Assembly: GCF_003024235.1 (NCBI RefSeq)
Contig: NZ_KZ679088.1
Span: forward strand, 1-64,000
Source of the DNA: Arenimonas caeni
Lineage (GTDB): Bacteria > Pseudomonadota > Gammaproteobacteria > Xanthomonadales > Xanthomonadaceae
Reading direction: 5' to 3'
Length of the DNA: 64,000 nucleotides
Position 1 is the stretch's first letter; the number at the start of each line of letters is the position of its first letter. Both the position numbers and the translations under genes were made by a program. Under the pieces are notes generated by a model. That model was not told the DNA's origin. It worked only from the letters and a program-made list of their open reading frames with translations, and made no database searches. This document shows, piece by piece, positions 38,896 through 48,043 of this stretch.

Positions 38896-41112
38896 TCAGC
38901 GCGGCCGGCCCAGCTCGAGCAGGAAGATGCCCTCGCCGCCCTCGCGCAGGCCGTAGCCGAGCTGCAGCGGGCCGAGCCAGGAGTCGAAGCCGAAATACAG
39001 GCTGCCGTGCAGCTCGCCCTCGCCGTCGTCGATGTCCTGGCCGCGGCCCCAGGTGCGCCCGTACTCGAGCGTGCCGCCCAGCAGGGCCGGCCGGCCCAGC
39101 ACCCGCCCGAGCTCCCAGGTGTAGCCGCCGTAGGCCAGGGCGTAGTTCTCCGCCAGCCGTTCGTTGGGCCGGTAGCCGGCGAAGCGGGTCAGGCCGCCGA
39201 GCCGGAACAGGCCGGGCAGGCCGACCGGATCGTCGCTGCTGGCGTGGTAGCGCAGGCCGCCGAAGCCGGAGTGCCGGCCGATCGCGCCGGCACCGACCAG
39301 GTCGAAGTTGAACTGCTCGTAGTCGGTGTCGGCCCCGAAGCCGCGGCGCGAGGCCACCACCGACGCCGTCGCCTGCAGGCCCTTGCGGGGCAGGTAGCTC
39401 GAGTCGATGCGGTCGTAGGTGAAGGCCAGCTCGACCTCGCCCTGGTCCCAGCCCAGTCCGTCGAAGGCCGGGTCGCCCACGTCCAGGCGGATCTCGCCGC
39501 TGTGCCGGCGCAGGCCGAGGGTGGCGGCGCCGAAATTGCCGTACTCGCGCCCAAGCAACAGCTCGAGGCCGTAGTTGGGCACCCGGTAGTTCGCCAGGCG
39601 TTCGCCGCCCGCGTCGAACAGGCTGAAGCGCGGGCTTTCGTGGCTGCCCTGGGCGCTCAGGAACCACTCGCCCTTGCGCCCGAGCGGCTGGTAGTAGTCC
39701 AGCAGCAGGCTCGGTTCGTCGCCCAGCTGCAGGAGGCCGCGCAGTTCGCCGCCGAGCGGGTTCACCGGCGCGCGCAACACGCCGGCGCGCAGGTTGACGA
39801 AGAAGTCGCCCTGGAAATCCGAATACAGGCTCAGTCCGGTTTCCAGGTAGTTCGGGCCGTGCCGGTGCGGCAGCACCGTCACCAGCACGCCCTTGCGGCC
39901 CTGGTCTTCGATCAGCTCGTAGGTGACCTGCTCGAGCGTGGCCAGCCCGTGGATTGCCCGCAGGTTGCGCTCGAGCCGGTCGGCGTCGAACGGCTGGCCG
40001 GGCGCGATGTCGATGCGGCTGAGCAGGAAGGTGTCGTCGTAGCGGCTGCGGTTGTCCAGGCGGACGAAGTGCACCACCGGCGGGTCGGGCGAGGGCGCGG
40101 TGCGCGCCGCCAGGTGCGCCTGGTGCGTCGCGGCGTCCAGCCCGAGCGCCGCCAGCCGCGGCCGCACCGGATCCAGGCCGGACTCGCCGATGCGCAGCGC
40201 CTGCTCGAACTTGTCGAAATCGGCCGTGCCCACGTCGGCGCCCAGCGCCGGCCGCACCAGCACGTCGGCCGGCCCGAGCGTGCGCACCTGCGCCTCGGTG
40301 CCGCCGACGGTCATGAAGCCGCTGATCTGGTCGATGATCTGCAGCAGCCCGGCCGATTCGTCGAGCTTCGCCAGCGGCGTGCCCACGTCCACGGCGATCA
40401 CGATGTCGGCGCCCATCGCGCGCACCACGTCCACCGGCAGCTGGTTGGCCAGGCCGCCGTCCACCAGCACGCGCTCGCCCACCACCACCGGCTTGAACAC
40501 GCCGGGGATCGACAGGCTGGCGCGCATGGCCTGGGCCAGGTTGCCCTCGCCGATCACCACCGCCTGGCCGGTGTTGAGGTCGGTGGCGACGGCGCGGTAG
40601 GGAATGGGCAAGCGGTCGAAGTCGGTTTCGAAGCCCACCGGTTGGGTGAGGCGCTCGAGCAGCAGCATGACGCGCTGGCCCGAGAGCACGCCGGCCGGCA
40701 GCTTGATGCCGGTGTTGCCGATGCCGGGCTTGGCCGACAGCAGCGCCAGGTCGTCGTCACGCTTGCGGCGGAAGCTGCGCTCGGGGCGGTCGGTGCGGTC
40801 GCGGAAGACCGCCGACCAGTCCAGCGTGCGCATCTCGCGCTCGATCGTGTCCGCATCCATGCCCGAGGCGTACAGGCCGCCGACGATCGCGCCCATCGAC
40901 GTGCCTGCGATGCAGTCCACCGGCACGCGCAGGCGCTCGAGTTCGCGCAGCACCGCCACGTGGGCGAAACCGCGGGCGCCGCCGCCGCCCAGCACCAGGC
41001 CGATGCGCGGACGCTCGGGATCGCCGCCGGCGGCGCGGCAGGCCGGCACGTCTTCGGCGGCCACCGGCATGGCCAGGGCCAACACGAGCAGGGTTGAAAC
41101 GAACAGGCGCAT
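38896..41112 (-). CDS. PlpD-like patatin phospholipase with type Vd barrel
   Basis: A 738-residue autotransporter. A signal peptide ends at about residue 19. The patatin domain has the oxyanion-hole motif GGGGARGFAH, the nucleophile elbow GTSMG near residue 70, and the catalytic Asp in VDGGLANQLPVD. A POTRA-like segment links to a C-terminal BamA/Omp85-type barrel that ends in FLLELGRPR. Order and length match PlpD of Pseudomonas aeruginosa, which releases its phospholipase to the surface. It stands alone on the minus strand. Confidence 0.88.
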   Translation of the reverse strand: MRLFVSTLLVLALAMPVAAEDVPACRAAGGDPERPRIGLVLGGGGARGFAHVAVLRELERLRVPVDCIAGTSMGAIVGGLYASGMDADTIEREMRTLDWSAVFRDRTDRPERSFRRKRDDDLALLSAKPGIGNTGIKLPAGVLSGQRVMLLLERLTQPVGFETDFDRLPIPYRAVATDLNTGQAVVIGEGNLAQAMRASLSIPGVFKPVVVGERVLVDGGLANQLPVDVVRAMGADIVIAVDVGTPLAKLDESAGLLQIIDQISGFMTVGGTEAQVRTLGPADVLVRPALGADVGTADFDKFEQALRIGESGLDPVRPRLAALGLDAATHQAHLAARTAPSPDPPVVHFVRLDNRSRYDDTFLLSRIDIAPGQPFDADRLERNLRAIHGLATLEQVTYELIEDQGRKGVLVTVLPHRHGPNYLETGLSLYSDFQGDFFVNLRAGVLRAPVNPLGGELRGLLQLGDEPSLLLDYYQPLGRKGEWFLSAQGSHESPRFSLFDAGGERLANYRVPNYGLELLLGREYGNFGAATLGLRRHSGEIRLDVGDPAFDGLGWDQGEVELAFTYDRIDSSYLPRKGLQATASVVASRRGFGADTDYEQFNFDLVGAGAIGRHSGFGGLRYHASSDDPVGLPGLFRLGGLTRFAGYRPNERLAENYALAYGGYTWELGRVLGRPALLGGTLEYGRTWGRGQDIDDGEGELHGSLYFGFDSWLGPLQLGYGLREGGEGIFLLELGRPR

Positions 41113-41174
41113 CCGGACAAGCCTCGTCGCCGGCGTCGGGCCGGCCCTGGCCGGAGTCTATCGGTGCGCGGCGT

Positions 41175-42050
41175 TCATTCGGCGAGAACCGAGCGCGGGT
41201 CGCGTCCGGCCGGGCAGTGGTCGAAGGTGACCGGCACGCCGTGGGCTTCGAGCACGGCGGCCAGCTGGCGCTGGCGCATCTGGAAACGCTCGAAGGCGCG
41301 CGCAAGGCGCCCGGCGTCGGTGTCGGCGGGGGCGAAGCCACCCTCGGCCCAGGCGTCGATGTCGAGCAGGGCCATGCGCACACCGCCGTTCTCGTACACC
41401 GCCAGCGGCTCGGGCGGCGCGTCGAGCCACTGCACCGCGCCGGGCGCGAGCAGCGCGGCTTCGAGCAGCGGCCACATCGGCGCCAGGCCCACGTGCTCGT
41501 ACTGCATGGCCATCATCGCGGCCAGGTCGTTGAGGGTGAGCAGGCGTGCGTGCTCCACCGGCACGGCGAAGCCCGACTGTGCCAGCAGCGCGGTGTCGGC
41601 GCCGGCCATGCCGGTATCGAGCAGCACCTGTTCGAGCCGCTCGCCCACCGGCGCGACGCTGGCGGGGTCGCCGCGCAGCAGCAGCGGCAGCAGCTTGAGC
41701 GGGCCGCCGGCGAACTCGGCCGAGGGGCGCATCGATTCCGGCAGGCCGGCGTCGTCGGCGCCGAAACCGACCACGCGGCCGCCGGCGGCGCCGGGGGCGC
41801 GCGCAACCAGCCGCTCGAGTTCGGCATGCACCGGCCAGCCCGGGCGCAGCAGTTCCACCGGGTCGAACAGGCCCGCCACCAGGCCCAGGTCCAGGTCGGC
41901 CGCCTCGGGCACCAGCTTCGCCAGGTCGCGCGCCACCAGGCCCGCCAGTTCGCCCGCGGTGGCCACGTCCAGCGCGGATTTGCCCGGCGTCGCGCCGGGT
42001 GCGAGTTCGAGCGCCAGGGCGGCAAGGACGCTCAGTTCGGGCTTGGACAT
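41175..42050 (-). CDS. Hypothetical cytoplasmic protein
   Basis: I do not recognise this 291-residue protein. It has no signal peptide or membrane helix and is acidic, Leu/Ala-rich and mostly helical. Stretches such as HVGLAPMWPLLEAALL and VTFDHCPAGRDPRSVLAE look conserved, but no catalytic motif is apparent. Its start is 60 bases from the divergent fadI start, and a perfect palindrome sits between, so the two are probably regulated together. This hints at a role near fatty-acid oxidation. Confidence 0.7.
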   Translation of the reverse strand: MSKPELSVLAALALELAPGATPGKSALDVATAGELAGLVARDLAKLVPEAADLDLGLVAGLFDPVELLRPGWPVHAELERLVARAPGAAGGRVVGFGADDAGLPESMRPSAEFAGGPLKLLPLLLRGDPASVAPVGERLEQVLLDTGMAGADTALLAQSGFAVPVEHARLLTLNDLAAMMAMQYEHVGLAPMWPLLEAALLAPGAVQWLDAPPEPLAVYENGGVRMALLDIDAWAEGGFAPADTDAGRLARAFERFQMRQRQLAAVLEAHGVPVTFDHCPAGRDPRSVLAE

Positions 42051-42070
42051 ACGGTGGCGTTCGGTGTCGG

Positions 42071-42091
42071 GGTATGATCGCCAATCATACC
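42071..42091. promoter_or_regulatory. Palindromic operator overlapping divergent promoters
   Basis: GGTATGAT, CGCCA, ATCATACC: a perfect 8-base inverted repeat with a 5-base spacer. Each arm contains TATGAT, a good -10 hexamer, reading outward on each strand toward fadI and toward the divergent unknown gene. It fits a repressor site that controls both genes. No convincing -35 boxes are seen. Confidence 0.65.
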
Positions 42092-42110
42092 TGCCACGCC
42101 GGAGCGCCCG

Positions 42111-43388
42111 ATGTCGCCTTCCCGTCGCGTCGCCATCCTCGGCGGCGTCCGCATCCCCTTCGTACGCAACAACACCGCCTACCACGACGTGGGCAACCTG
42201 GGCATGTCGATCAAGGCCCTGGGCGCCCTGGTCGAGAAGTTCGGCCTGCACGGCGAGCAGCTCGGCGAAGTGGCCATGGGCGCGGTGCTCAAGCACAGCA
42301 GCGACTGGAACATCGGCCGCGAGGCCACGCTCAGCTCCGGCCTGTCGCCGGCCACGCCGGGCATCACGATGCAGCGCGCCTGCGGCACCTCGCTCGACAC
42401 CGTGGTCACCGTGGCCAACAAGATCGCGCTCGGCCAGATCGAGGCCGGCATCGGTGGCGGCTCCGACACCACCTCGGACGTGCCGATCGCGGTGAACAAG
42501 CGCCTGCGCCGCCGCCTGCTCGACGCCAACATGGCGCGCAGCTTCGGCGCCCGGCTCAAGGCCTTCAAGGGCTTCCGCTTCAAGGAGCTGACGCCCGAAT
42601 TCCCCGGCGTCGGCGAGCCGCGCACCGGCAAGTCGATGGGCGAGCACTGCGAGATGATGGCCAAGGAATGGGGCATCACCCGCGAGGCCCAGGACCAGCT
42701 GGCCTACGAGTCGCACACCAAGGCCGCCATGGCCTACGAGCGCGGGTTCTTCAAGGACCTGGTGGTGCCGTTCCGGGGCGTCGAGCGCGACAACATCCTG
42801 CGTCCCGACACCACCATCGAAAAGCTCGCCACGCTCAAGCCCGCCTTCGACAAGACCTCGGGCAAGGGCACGCTGACCGCCGGCAACTCCACCCCGCTCA
42901 CCGACGGCGCCTCGGCGGCGCTGCTGGCCAGCGAGGAATGGGCCGCGGCGCATGGCCTGGAAGTGCAGGCCTATCTGGTCGATGCCCAGGTGGCGGCGGT
43001 CGATTTCGTGCACGGCGAGGGCCTGCTGATGGCGCCGGCCTGGGCCGTGGCGCAGCTGCTCGCGCGCAACAAGCTCAGGCTGCAGGACTTCGACTTCTAC
43101 GAGATCCACGAAGCCTTCGCCGCGCAGGTGCTGTGCACGCTCAAGGCCTGGGAAGACCCGGTCTTCTGCAAGGAAAAGCTCGGCCTCGACGCGCCGCTGG
43201 GCGCGATCGACCGCGAGAAGCTCAACGTCGTCGGCAGTTCGCTGGCCGTCGGCCACCCGTTCGCGGCCACCGGCGCGCGCATCGTCGCCACCGCCGCCAA
43301 GCTGCTAAGGGAAAAGGGCTCGGGCCGCGCGCTGATCTCGATCTGCACCGCCGGCGGCATGGGCGTCGCCGCCATCGTCGAGCGCTGA
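42111..43388 (+). CDS. fadI: Acetyl-CoA C-acyltransferase (3-ketoacyl-CoA thiolase), FadI-like
   Basis: A 425-residue thiolase that cleaves 3-ketoacyl-CoA in beta-oxidation. The acyl-carrying Cys91 lies in MQRACGTSLD, the catalytic His in EIHEAFAAQV and GHPFAATGAR, and the second Cys in ICTAGGMG. The length and the N-terminal RVAILGGVRIPF fit the FadI group. There is no fadJ-like gene in the window, so it is a solitary thiolase. A family-2 hairpin follows immediately. Confidence 0.9.
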   Translation: MSPSRRVAILGGVRIPFVRNNTAYHDVGNLGMSIKALGALVEKFGLHGEQLGEVAMGAVLKHSSDWNIGREATLSSGLSPATPGITMQRACGTSLDTVVTVANKIALGQIEAGIGGGSDTTSDVPIAVNKRLRRRLLDANMARSFGARLKAFKGFRFKELTPEFPGVGEPRTGKSMGEHCEMMAKEWGITREAQDQLAYESHTKAAMAYERGFFKDLVVPFRGVERDNILRPDTTIEKLATLKPAFDKTSGKGTLTAGNSTPLTDGASAALLASEEWAAAHGLEVQAYLVDAQVAAVDFVHGEGLLMAPAWAVAQLLARNKLRLQDFDFYEIHEAFAAQVLCTLKAWEDPVFCKEKLGLDAPLGAIDREKLNVVGSSLAVGHPFAATGARIVATAAKLLREKGSGRALISICTAGGMGVAAIVER

Positions 43389-43395
43389 CGAAGGC

Positions 43396-43440
43396 AGGGG
43401 TCGGAGGTAATCAGGCTGCGCCTGATTACCTCCGATCCCT
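43396..43440. repeat. GGGGTC hairpin repeat, family 2, copy 3
   Basis: Arms 43396-43415 and 43421-43440 have one G-T wobble. The inner stem is TCAGG/CCTGA where other copies have TTTCC/GGAAA or TTTGCC/GGCAAA, so pairing is kept though bases differ. It lies between convergent fadI and hemY, eight bases after the fadI stop. Confidence 0.85.
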
Positions 43441-43446
43441 CGCATT

Positions 43447-44694
43447 TCAGGGCGGGAGCAGCGGGATGCCGTGCGCGTTGCGCACTTCCGCCACCGCCTG
43501 GTCGGCGATCTGCTCGCGCAGGCTGCGGCCGCCCAGCGCCAGCGGCGGCTCGCCGCGGCCAAGCCGCAGCGCATTGGCGTAGGCGATCTGCGCCTTGCCG
43601 GCATCGCCCTGGGCGGTGAACACGTGGCCCAGGCTTTCCCAGGCGTCGGCACCGGCGCCCTGCGCCAGCGCGCGATGCAGGAAATCCTCGGCCTTGCCCC
43701 ACAGCGCCTGTTCGCGGCACAGGCAGCCCAGCGCGGTCAGCAGCCCCGGGCTGGAGGGATGCTGGGCCAGCCAGCCTTCGGCGCGGCCCAGGCGCTTGCC
43801 GTCGCGGCCCGGCGGCAGCCGGCCGTAGAGCGCGGCCAGTGATTCGTCCCAGTTCGCTTCCAGCGCATCGGCGACGGCGTGCGCCCCGGTGTCCTCCAGC
43901 CCCAGCGCCGAGGCGCGCAGCGCGAAGGCGCTGGCCACCGGTGCCGAGGTCTTGAGCCGCTCCGCCAGCGCATGCCAGCGCTGCTGGAGTTCGTCGGCGC
44001 CCGCGGCCTGCGTCAGCGTGGCTGCGGCGATGCGCACTTCCAGCGCCGCCAGGGCCTCGGCTTCCAGCGCCTGGTCGCGGCGCAGGGTGTTGAGCAGGGA
44101 CTGGGCCTCGAGCGCACGATCGGTGGCCACCAGGGCCTCGGCGCGCAGCACGCCGGCGCGCGGCGAATTGGCGCCCGGCTGGCTCGCCAGGGCCTCAATC
44201 GCTTCGGCGGCCTTGCCCTGGGCGAGCAGGCGTTCGGCCTGGTCGAGCGCGGCGGCGCCGGCGTCGTGCGCCAGCAGCGCGGCGTGGTGGCGAGCCACGG
44301 CCTCGGCGTCGCCGCGCGTCGCGGCGGCACGGCGCGCGCCCAGCAGGGCCGGGGTGCGCAGCGCCGGATCGGCGGCGGCCTTGGCCAGCAGCTGTTCGGC
44401 ACGCTGCCAGCGACCCTGGTGCAGGGCCTCGAGGCCACTGACCAGGCGGTTGCGCGCCAGCCGGTGCGCGTGCCGGCGCCAGGCCCGGAACGGCAGCCGC
44501 AGCAGCCACCACAGCGCCCACAGCGCGAACCACAGCAGGCCCCAGGCGAGCACGAAGTAGGCCAGCGTGGTGGTGTAGGTCAGGCCGCGGAAGCGCACCA
44601 CCACGTCGCCCAGGTCCTGCGAGAACCAGTGCCAGGCCAGCGCGCCGAGCACCGCCAGCGCCAGCCACCACAGCAGGCTGCGGTAGAGGTTCAT
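43447..44694 (-). CDS. hemY: HemY-type TPR membrane protein
   Basis: A 415-residue protein of the proteobacterial HemY family (not the Gram-positive protoporphyrinogen oxidase). Two N-terminal membrane helices (about 7-22 and 40-66) precede a chain of tetratricopeptide repeats in the periplasm or cytoplasm. Its start overlaps the hemX stop by ATGA (44691-44694), and hemD is upstream, the order seen in E. coli hemCDXY. Its role in haem synthesis is unsettled. Confidence 0.87.
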   Translation of the reverse strand: MNLYRSLLWWLALAVLGALAWHWFSQDLGDVVVRFRGLTYTTTLAYFVLAWGLLWFALWALWWLLRLPFRAWRRHAHRLARNRLVSGLEALHQGRWQRAEQLLAKAAADPALRTPALLGARRAAATRGDAEAVARHHAALLAHDAGAAALDQAERLLAQGKAAEAIEALASQPGANSPRAGVLRAEALVATDRALEAQSLLNTLRRDQALEAEALAALEVRIAAATLTQAAGADELQQRWHALAERLKTSAPVASAFALRASALGLEDTGAHAVADALEANWDESLAALYGRLPPGRDGKRLGRAEGWLAQHPSSPGLLTALGCLCREQALWGKAEDFLHRALAQGAGADAWESLGHVFTAQGDAGKAQIAYANALRLGRGEPPLALGGRSLREQIADQAVAEVRNAHGIPLLPP

Positions 44695-45704
44695 GGCGCG
44701 GCGCGCCCGCGGCGCAGGTCGCGCAGTTGTTGCAGGGCGGCGCCCTGGTCGGGCAGCGGCGGCGCGAGCGAACGGCCGGCCAGCGCCGACAGCCGCTCGC
44801 GGCGCTCGCGCAGCAGGGCGTCGTCGGCGTACAGGCGCTGCAGCCACTGGTCGATGCGCACCAGGCTGGCCTGGAAGGCGCCGTCGTCGCGACGCTCGAG
44901 CGCGGTGCGGGCCAGGGCCAGCTCCAGCGCCAGGGTGGCTTCGCCGGTGGCGCGGTCGGCCGGGGAAATCAGGTCCTGGCTCGAGCTCGGACGCACCTGC
45001 ACGACCGCGTCGAGCACCCGCTGCCAGCCGCTGCCGCTTTCGCCGGCGGCCGGGGGCGCGCCGGGGGCGCGGCTGGCCAGGCGCGGCAGGGTGGTTTCGA
45101 GCGCGTCGAGCTCGCCGGCGGCCAGGTTGCGCGGGTCCTCGGGCAGGGCGCGCAGTGCCGCCAGCTCCTGGCCGATGGTCTGGCGCAGGCTGATGAACTG
45201 CGGGTCGGTCAGCGGCGCCAGCGCCTGCTGGGCCAGTGCGGTGGCGCGGATCGCGCCGGCAGTGTCGCCATCGGCGGCCAGCCGCGCCTGGGCCAGGCCC
45301 AGCAGCAGCTCCACTTCGTCCAGGCGCAGGGCTTGGGCGCCTTCCGCGGCCTGGGTCGACAGTTCGCGCAGGTTGTCCTCGAGGATGGCCGCACGCTGGC
45401 CCACGCCGAGCACCTCTTCGCGCAGCAGGCTGGTGCGGGCCTGGGTGTCGCCCAGGCGCTGCTCGATGCCCTGCTGGTTGCGGCGCAGCGAGGCGATGGC
45501 CTGCTCGGCCTCGAGCAGGCGCGCGTCCAGCGCCTCCGGGCTCAGGTCCGGGCCGGCCTCGGCGGGCGCGCCGCGCTGGTTCCACCACCAGGCGCCGCCG
45601 GCGGCAAGCGCCACCAGCACCAGCAGGGCCAGCAGCCAGGCCAGGACGCCGGGGCCGCGGCGGGTCTTGCGGGGATCAGGGGTGTCGTCGTGCTCGGTGT
45701 CCAC
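44691..45704 (-). CDS. hemX: HemX-like membrane protein
   Basis: A 337-residue protein of the HemX family, long described as a uroporphyrinogen-III methylase but probably a scaffold. One membrane helix at about residues 20-40 is followed by a coiled-coil (roughly 55-130, LLEAEQAIASLRRNQQGIEQ) and a helical domain with FISLRQTIGQELAAL and FQASLVRIDQWL. The order hemD-hemX-hemY and the overlap with hemY support the call. Confidence 0.85.
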   Translation of the reverse strand: MDTEHDDTPDPRKTRRGPGVLAWLLALLVLVALAAGGAWWWNQRGAPAEAGPDLSPEALDARLLEAEQAIASLRRNQQGIEQRLGDTQARTSLLREEVLGVGQRAAILEDNLRELSTQAAEGAQALRLDEVELLLGLAQARLAADGDTAGAIRATALAQQALAPLTDPQFISLRQTIGQELAALRALPEDPRNLAAGELDALETTLPRLASRAPGAPPAAGESGSGWQRVLDAVVQVRPSSSQDLISPADRATGEATLALELALARTALERRDDGAFQASLVRIDQWLQRLYADDALLRERRERLSALAGRSLAPPLPDQGAALQQLRDLRRGRAAP

Positions 45705-45737
45705 GGGGGGGCATCAACGCGGGAATCGCCGCCAATC

Positions 45738-46514
45738 CTACCGGAAGCGCCCTCGGGCAACATCGGCGGCCAGTGCGTCGAGCAGGCTGTCGGGCGCCGC
45801 GCCCGGGGCGAGCACGATCATCCTGAAACCCAGCTCGGCCAGGTGCGCCGCCAGGCGCGGGCTGCTGGCCACGGCCGCCCGCCCGCGCAGCGCCTCGCGA
45901 CCGGTCTCGTCCAGCCGCTGCCACAGGCCGTCGAAGGCTTCGGTGCTGGAAACGAGCAGGGCGCTTTCCCGGGGCAGGGTGCGCAGCCGGCGCAGGCGCG
46001 CGGCACTCGGATGCACGGCGATGCGCCGGTAGACGTTGGCGCGGTGGATCTGCGCGCCCCGCTGGGCCAGGGTTTCGGCGATCAGGCCGCGCCCGCCCGG
46101 CGCCGTCACCAGGCCCACCGCCGACGGCGGCGGCTTGAGTTCGGGCAGGGCCAGCAGCGCTTCGGAATCGGTGCCTTCGGCCGGGAAGATCGCGCCGGGC
46201 ACGCCCACCCGCTCGAGTGCGGCGGCCGTGCCGGCGCCCAGCGCCAGCCAGCGCTGCCCCGGTGCGGCCGAAAGTGGCAGTTGCCGGCGCGCGAACTGCA
46301 CCGCCGCCGGGCTGGTGACCACCACCAGCGGACAGGCCAGCGCCACCTGCAGGGCCGGCAGCGAAGGCTGCGGCCGCAGCGCCAGGGTGGAGATCGAAAG
46401 CACGCGGGCGCCGCGGCCCGAGGCCGCCCGGCGCACCGGCGCGTGGCTGCCCGAGGGCCGCAGCGAGATGACGTACCATCCGGCCAGCGCTGGCGTGGAC
46501 GAGCTCTTGTCCAT
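45738..46514 (-). CDS. hemD: Uroporphyrinogen-III synthase
   Basis: A 258-residue HemD, which cyclises hydroxymethylbilane to uroporphyrinogen III in haem synthesis. The two-lobed fold is suggested by VVTSPAAVQFARRQL, LALGAGTAAALERVGVP, LLVSSTEAFDGLW and VASSPRLAAHLAELGF; HemD is naturally variable. ATG 46514 (MDKSSS) is used; ATG 46538 would add eight residues. hemC is not adjacent. hemX starts 33 bases downstream. Confidence 0.85.
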   Translation of the reverse strand: MDKSSSTPALAGWYVISLRPSGSHAPVRRAASGRGARVLSISTLALRPQPSLPALQVALACPLVVVTSPAAVQFARRQLPLSAAPGQRWLALGAGTAAALERVGVPGAIFPAEGTDSEALLALPELKPPPSAVGLVTAPGGRGLIAETLAQRGAQIHRANVYRRIAVHPSAARLRRLRTLPRESALLVSSTEAFDGLWQRLDETGREALRGRAAVASSPRLAAHLAELGFRMIVLAPGAAPDSLLDALAADVARGRFR

Positions 46515-46552
46515 GGCGACAGCTTGGCACAGCCACACGGAAACGGCATCGC

Positions 46553-47002
46553 ATGGACCTGCTCGACCAGCTCAACGCCCACTTCGACGCGATGCCGCCG
46601 GTGGCGGCGATGCAGGTGCGCGCCGTGCATTTCGACGGCGAGCGCCTGCGCCTGCGCGCGCCGCTGGCCAGCAACGTCAACGACAAGGCCTGCGCCTTCG
46701 GCGGCAGCCTCACCAGCCTGATGACCCTGGCCGGCTGGGGCCTGCTGACCCTGAAGCTGCAGCAGGCCGGCATCCGCGCCGACGTCTACGTGGCCGACAG
46801 CCAGGTGCGCTACCTGGCGCCGGTGTACGGCGACCTGGAGGCGGAAGCCTGGCTGGCGCCCGAGGTGGACTGGCCGGCGGTGCTGTCGGCCTGGGCCAGC
46901 CGCGGCCGCGCCCGCGCCACGGTGCTGGCGCGCGTGCCCGGCGCCGGCGAGGCCAGCGCGGCCGAGCTCAGCGGCCGATTCGCGGCCCTGCGGCCCGGGT
47001 GA
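46553..47002 (+). CDS. YiiD C-terminal-type hotdog protein, putative thioesterase
   Basis: A 149-residue protein like the C-terminal domain of E. coli YiiD (hotdog fold). The helix is FGGSLTSLMTLAGWGLL, and the strands are DVYVADSQVRYLAPVYGDL. Such proteins are presumed acyl-thioesterases without firm substrates. It is divergent from hemD across 38 bases. Confidence 0.82.
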   Translation: MDLLDQLNAHFDAMPPVAAMQVRAVHFDGERLRLRAPLASNVNDKACAFGGSLTSLMTLAGWGLLTLKLQQAGIRADVYVADSQVRYLAPVYGDLEAEAWLAPEVDWPAVLSAWASRGRARATVLARVPGAGEASAAELSGRFAALRPG

Positions 47003-47034
47003 GCATCCGGGCGCGGGATGGGCATAATGCGGGC

Positions 47035-47454
47035 ATGAACCGGATCCTGCGCACGCTCGTCCTGTCCTGCCTGGTGCTCGTGCTCGCGGCCTGCGCCGCC
47101 GCCGGCGGCCAGCGCAGCCCCCGCGACCAGACGCTCTACCACTACGTCAGCGCGGTGCGCTGGAGCGACTTCGACGCCGCCTACGAGTTCCTCGAGCCTC
47201 AGCGCCGCTCCGGCAATCCCCTGACCGACGCCGAGCGCGAGCGCTACCGGCAGTTCCAGGTCTCCGGCTACGAGGTCAAGTCGGCCAGGGAGCCGGCCGA
47301 CGGCGAGTACGAGCAGGTCGTGGAGATCCGGGTGGTCAACCGCAACACCCAGGTCGAGAAGCTGATCACCGACCGCCAGCGCTGGCGCTGGGACGCCGAC
47401 GCCAAGCGCTGGTGGCTGGCCAGCGGCCTGCCCGACCTCGACGCGGCGCGCTGA
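47035..47454 (+). CDS. Small hypothetical lipoprotein
   Basis: A 139-residue exported lipoprotein: lipobox LVLAAC at about residue 19, then a globular domain with one recognisable feature, a repeated aromatic/charged pattern (YHYVSAVRWSDFDAAYEFL, RWRWDADAKRWWLASG) like proteins of the NTF2-like fold. ATG 47035 is the first in-frame start before the signal sequence. I do not know its function; it precedes the rhodanese gene. Confidence 0.75.
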   Translation: MNRILRTLVLSCLVLVLAACAAAGGQRSPRDQTLYHYVSAVRWSDFDAAYEFLEPQRRSGNPLTDAERERYRQFQVSGYEVKSAREPADGEYEQVVEIRVVNRNTQVEKLITDRQRWRWDADAKRWWLASGLPDLDAAR

Positions 47455-47520
47455 CCGGTTTGGCCGGCGGCCCCGCCGGCCCCATAATGGCCGGCCCCCA
47501 GCCGTGCCGAACCGTCGCCC

Positions 47521-47952
47521 ATGGATCGCCTGATCGAATTCTTCCAAGCCAACCTGGTGCTGTCGCTGGTGTTCGCCGGCCTCACCGTGGCCCTGGTGTT
47601 CACCGAAGTCGCCCGCCTGTTCCGCGGCTTCAAGGGCATCTCGCCCGCGCAGCTCACCGACCTGATCAACCGCGAAAGCGCGCTGGTGATCGACATCCGC
47701 GGCCAGGGCGAGTTCGACAAGGGCCACATCATCGGCTCCAGGCACCTGCTGCCGAGCCAGGTCGACCCCGAGGGCAAGCTGCTGGCCAAGGCCAAGGAGT
47801 CGCCGGTGGTCGTGGTCTGCGCCGCCGGCATCACCGCTTCGGGCGTGGCCGGCAGGCTGGTCAAGGCCGGCTTCAAGCGCGTGAGCATCCTCGACGGCGG
47901 CATCGGCGCCTGGCAGCAGGCCGGCCTGCCGCTGGCCAAGGGCAAGGCCTGA
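47521..47952 (+). CDS. Membrane-anchored rhodanese (YibN-like)
   Basis: A 143-residue single-pass protein. A membrane helix at about residues 10-30 precedes a rhodanese domain with [15 protein letters not shown], the active-site Cys at 100 in [11 protein letters not shown], and LDGGIGAW at the end. It transfers sulfane sulfur. It lies before secB and gpsA, as yibN does in E. coli (yibN-grxC-secB-gpsA), but grxC is missing here. Confidence 0.9.
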   Translation: MDRLIEFFQANLVLSLVFAGLTVALVFTEVARLFRGFKGISPAQLTDLINRESALVIDIRGQGEFDKGHIIGSRHLLPSQVDPEGKLLAKAKESPVVVVCAAGITASGVAGRLVKAGFKRVSILDGGIGAWQQAGLPLAKGKA

Positions 47953-48043
47953 GGCCACCCGTCCGGCGCTTTCGCCCGGCTCCGGCCGGCATGCGATAAT
48001 CGCCGGTCTTTCCACGATTTCACTCATTTCCCGGAGTTCCACC

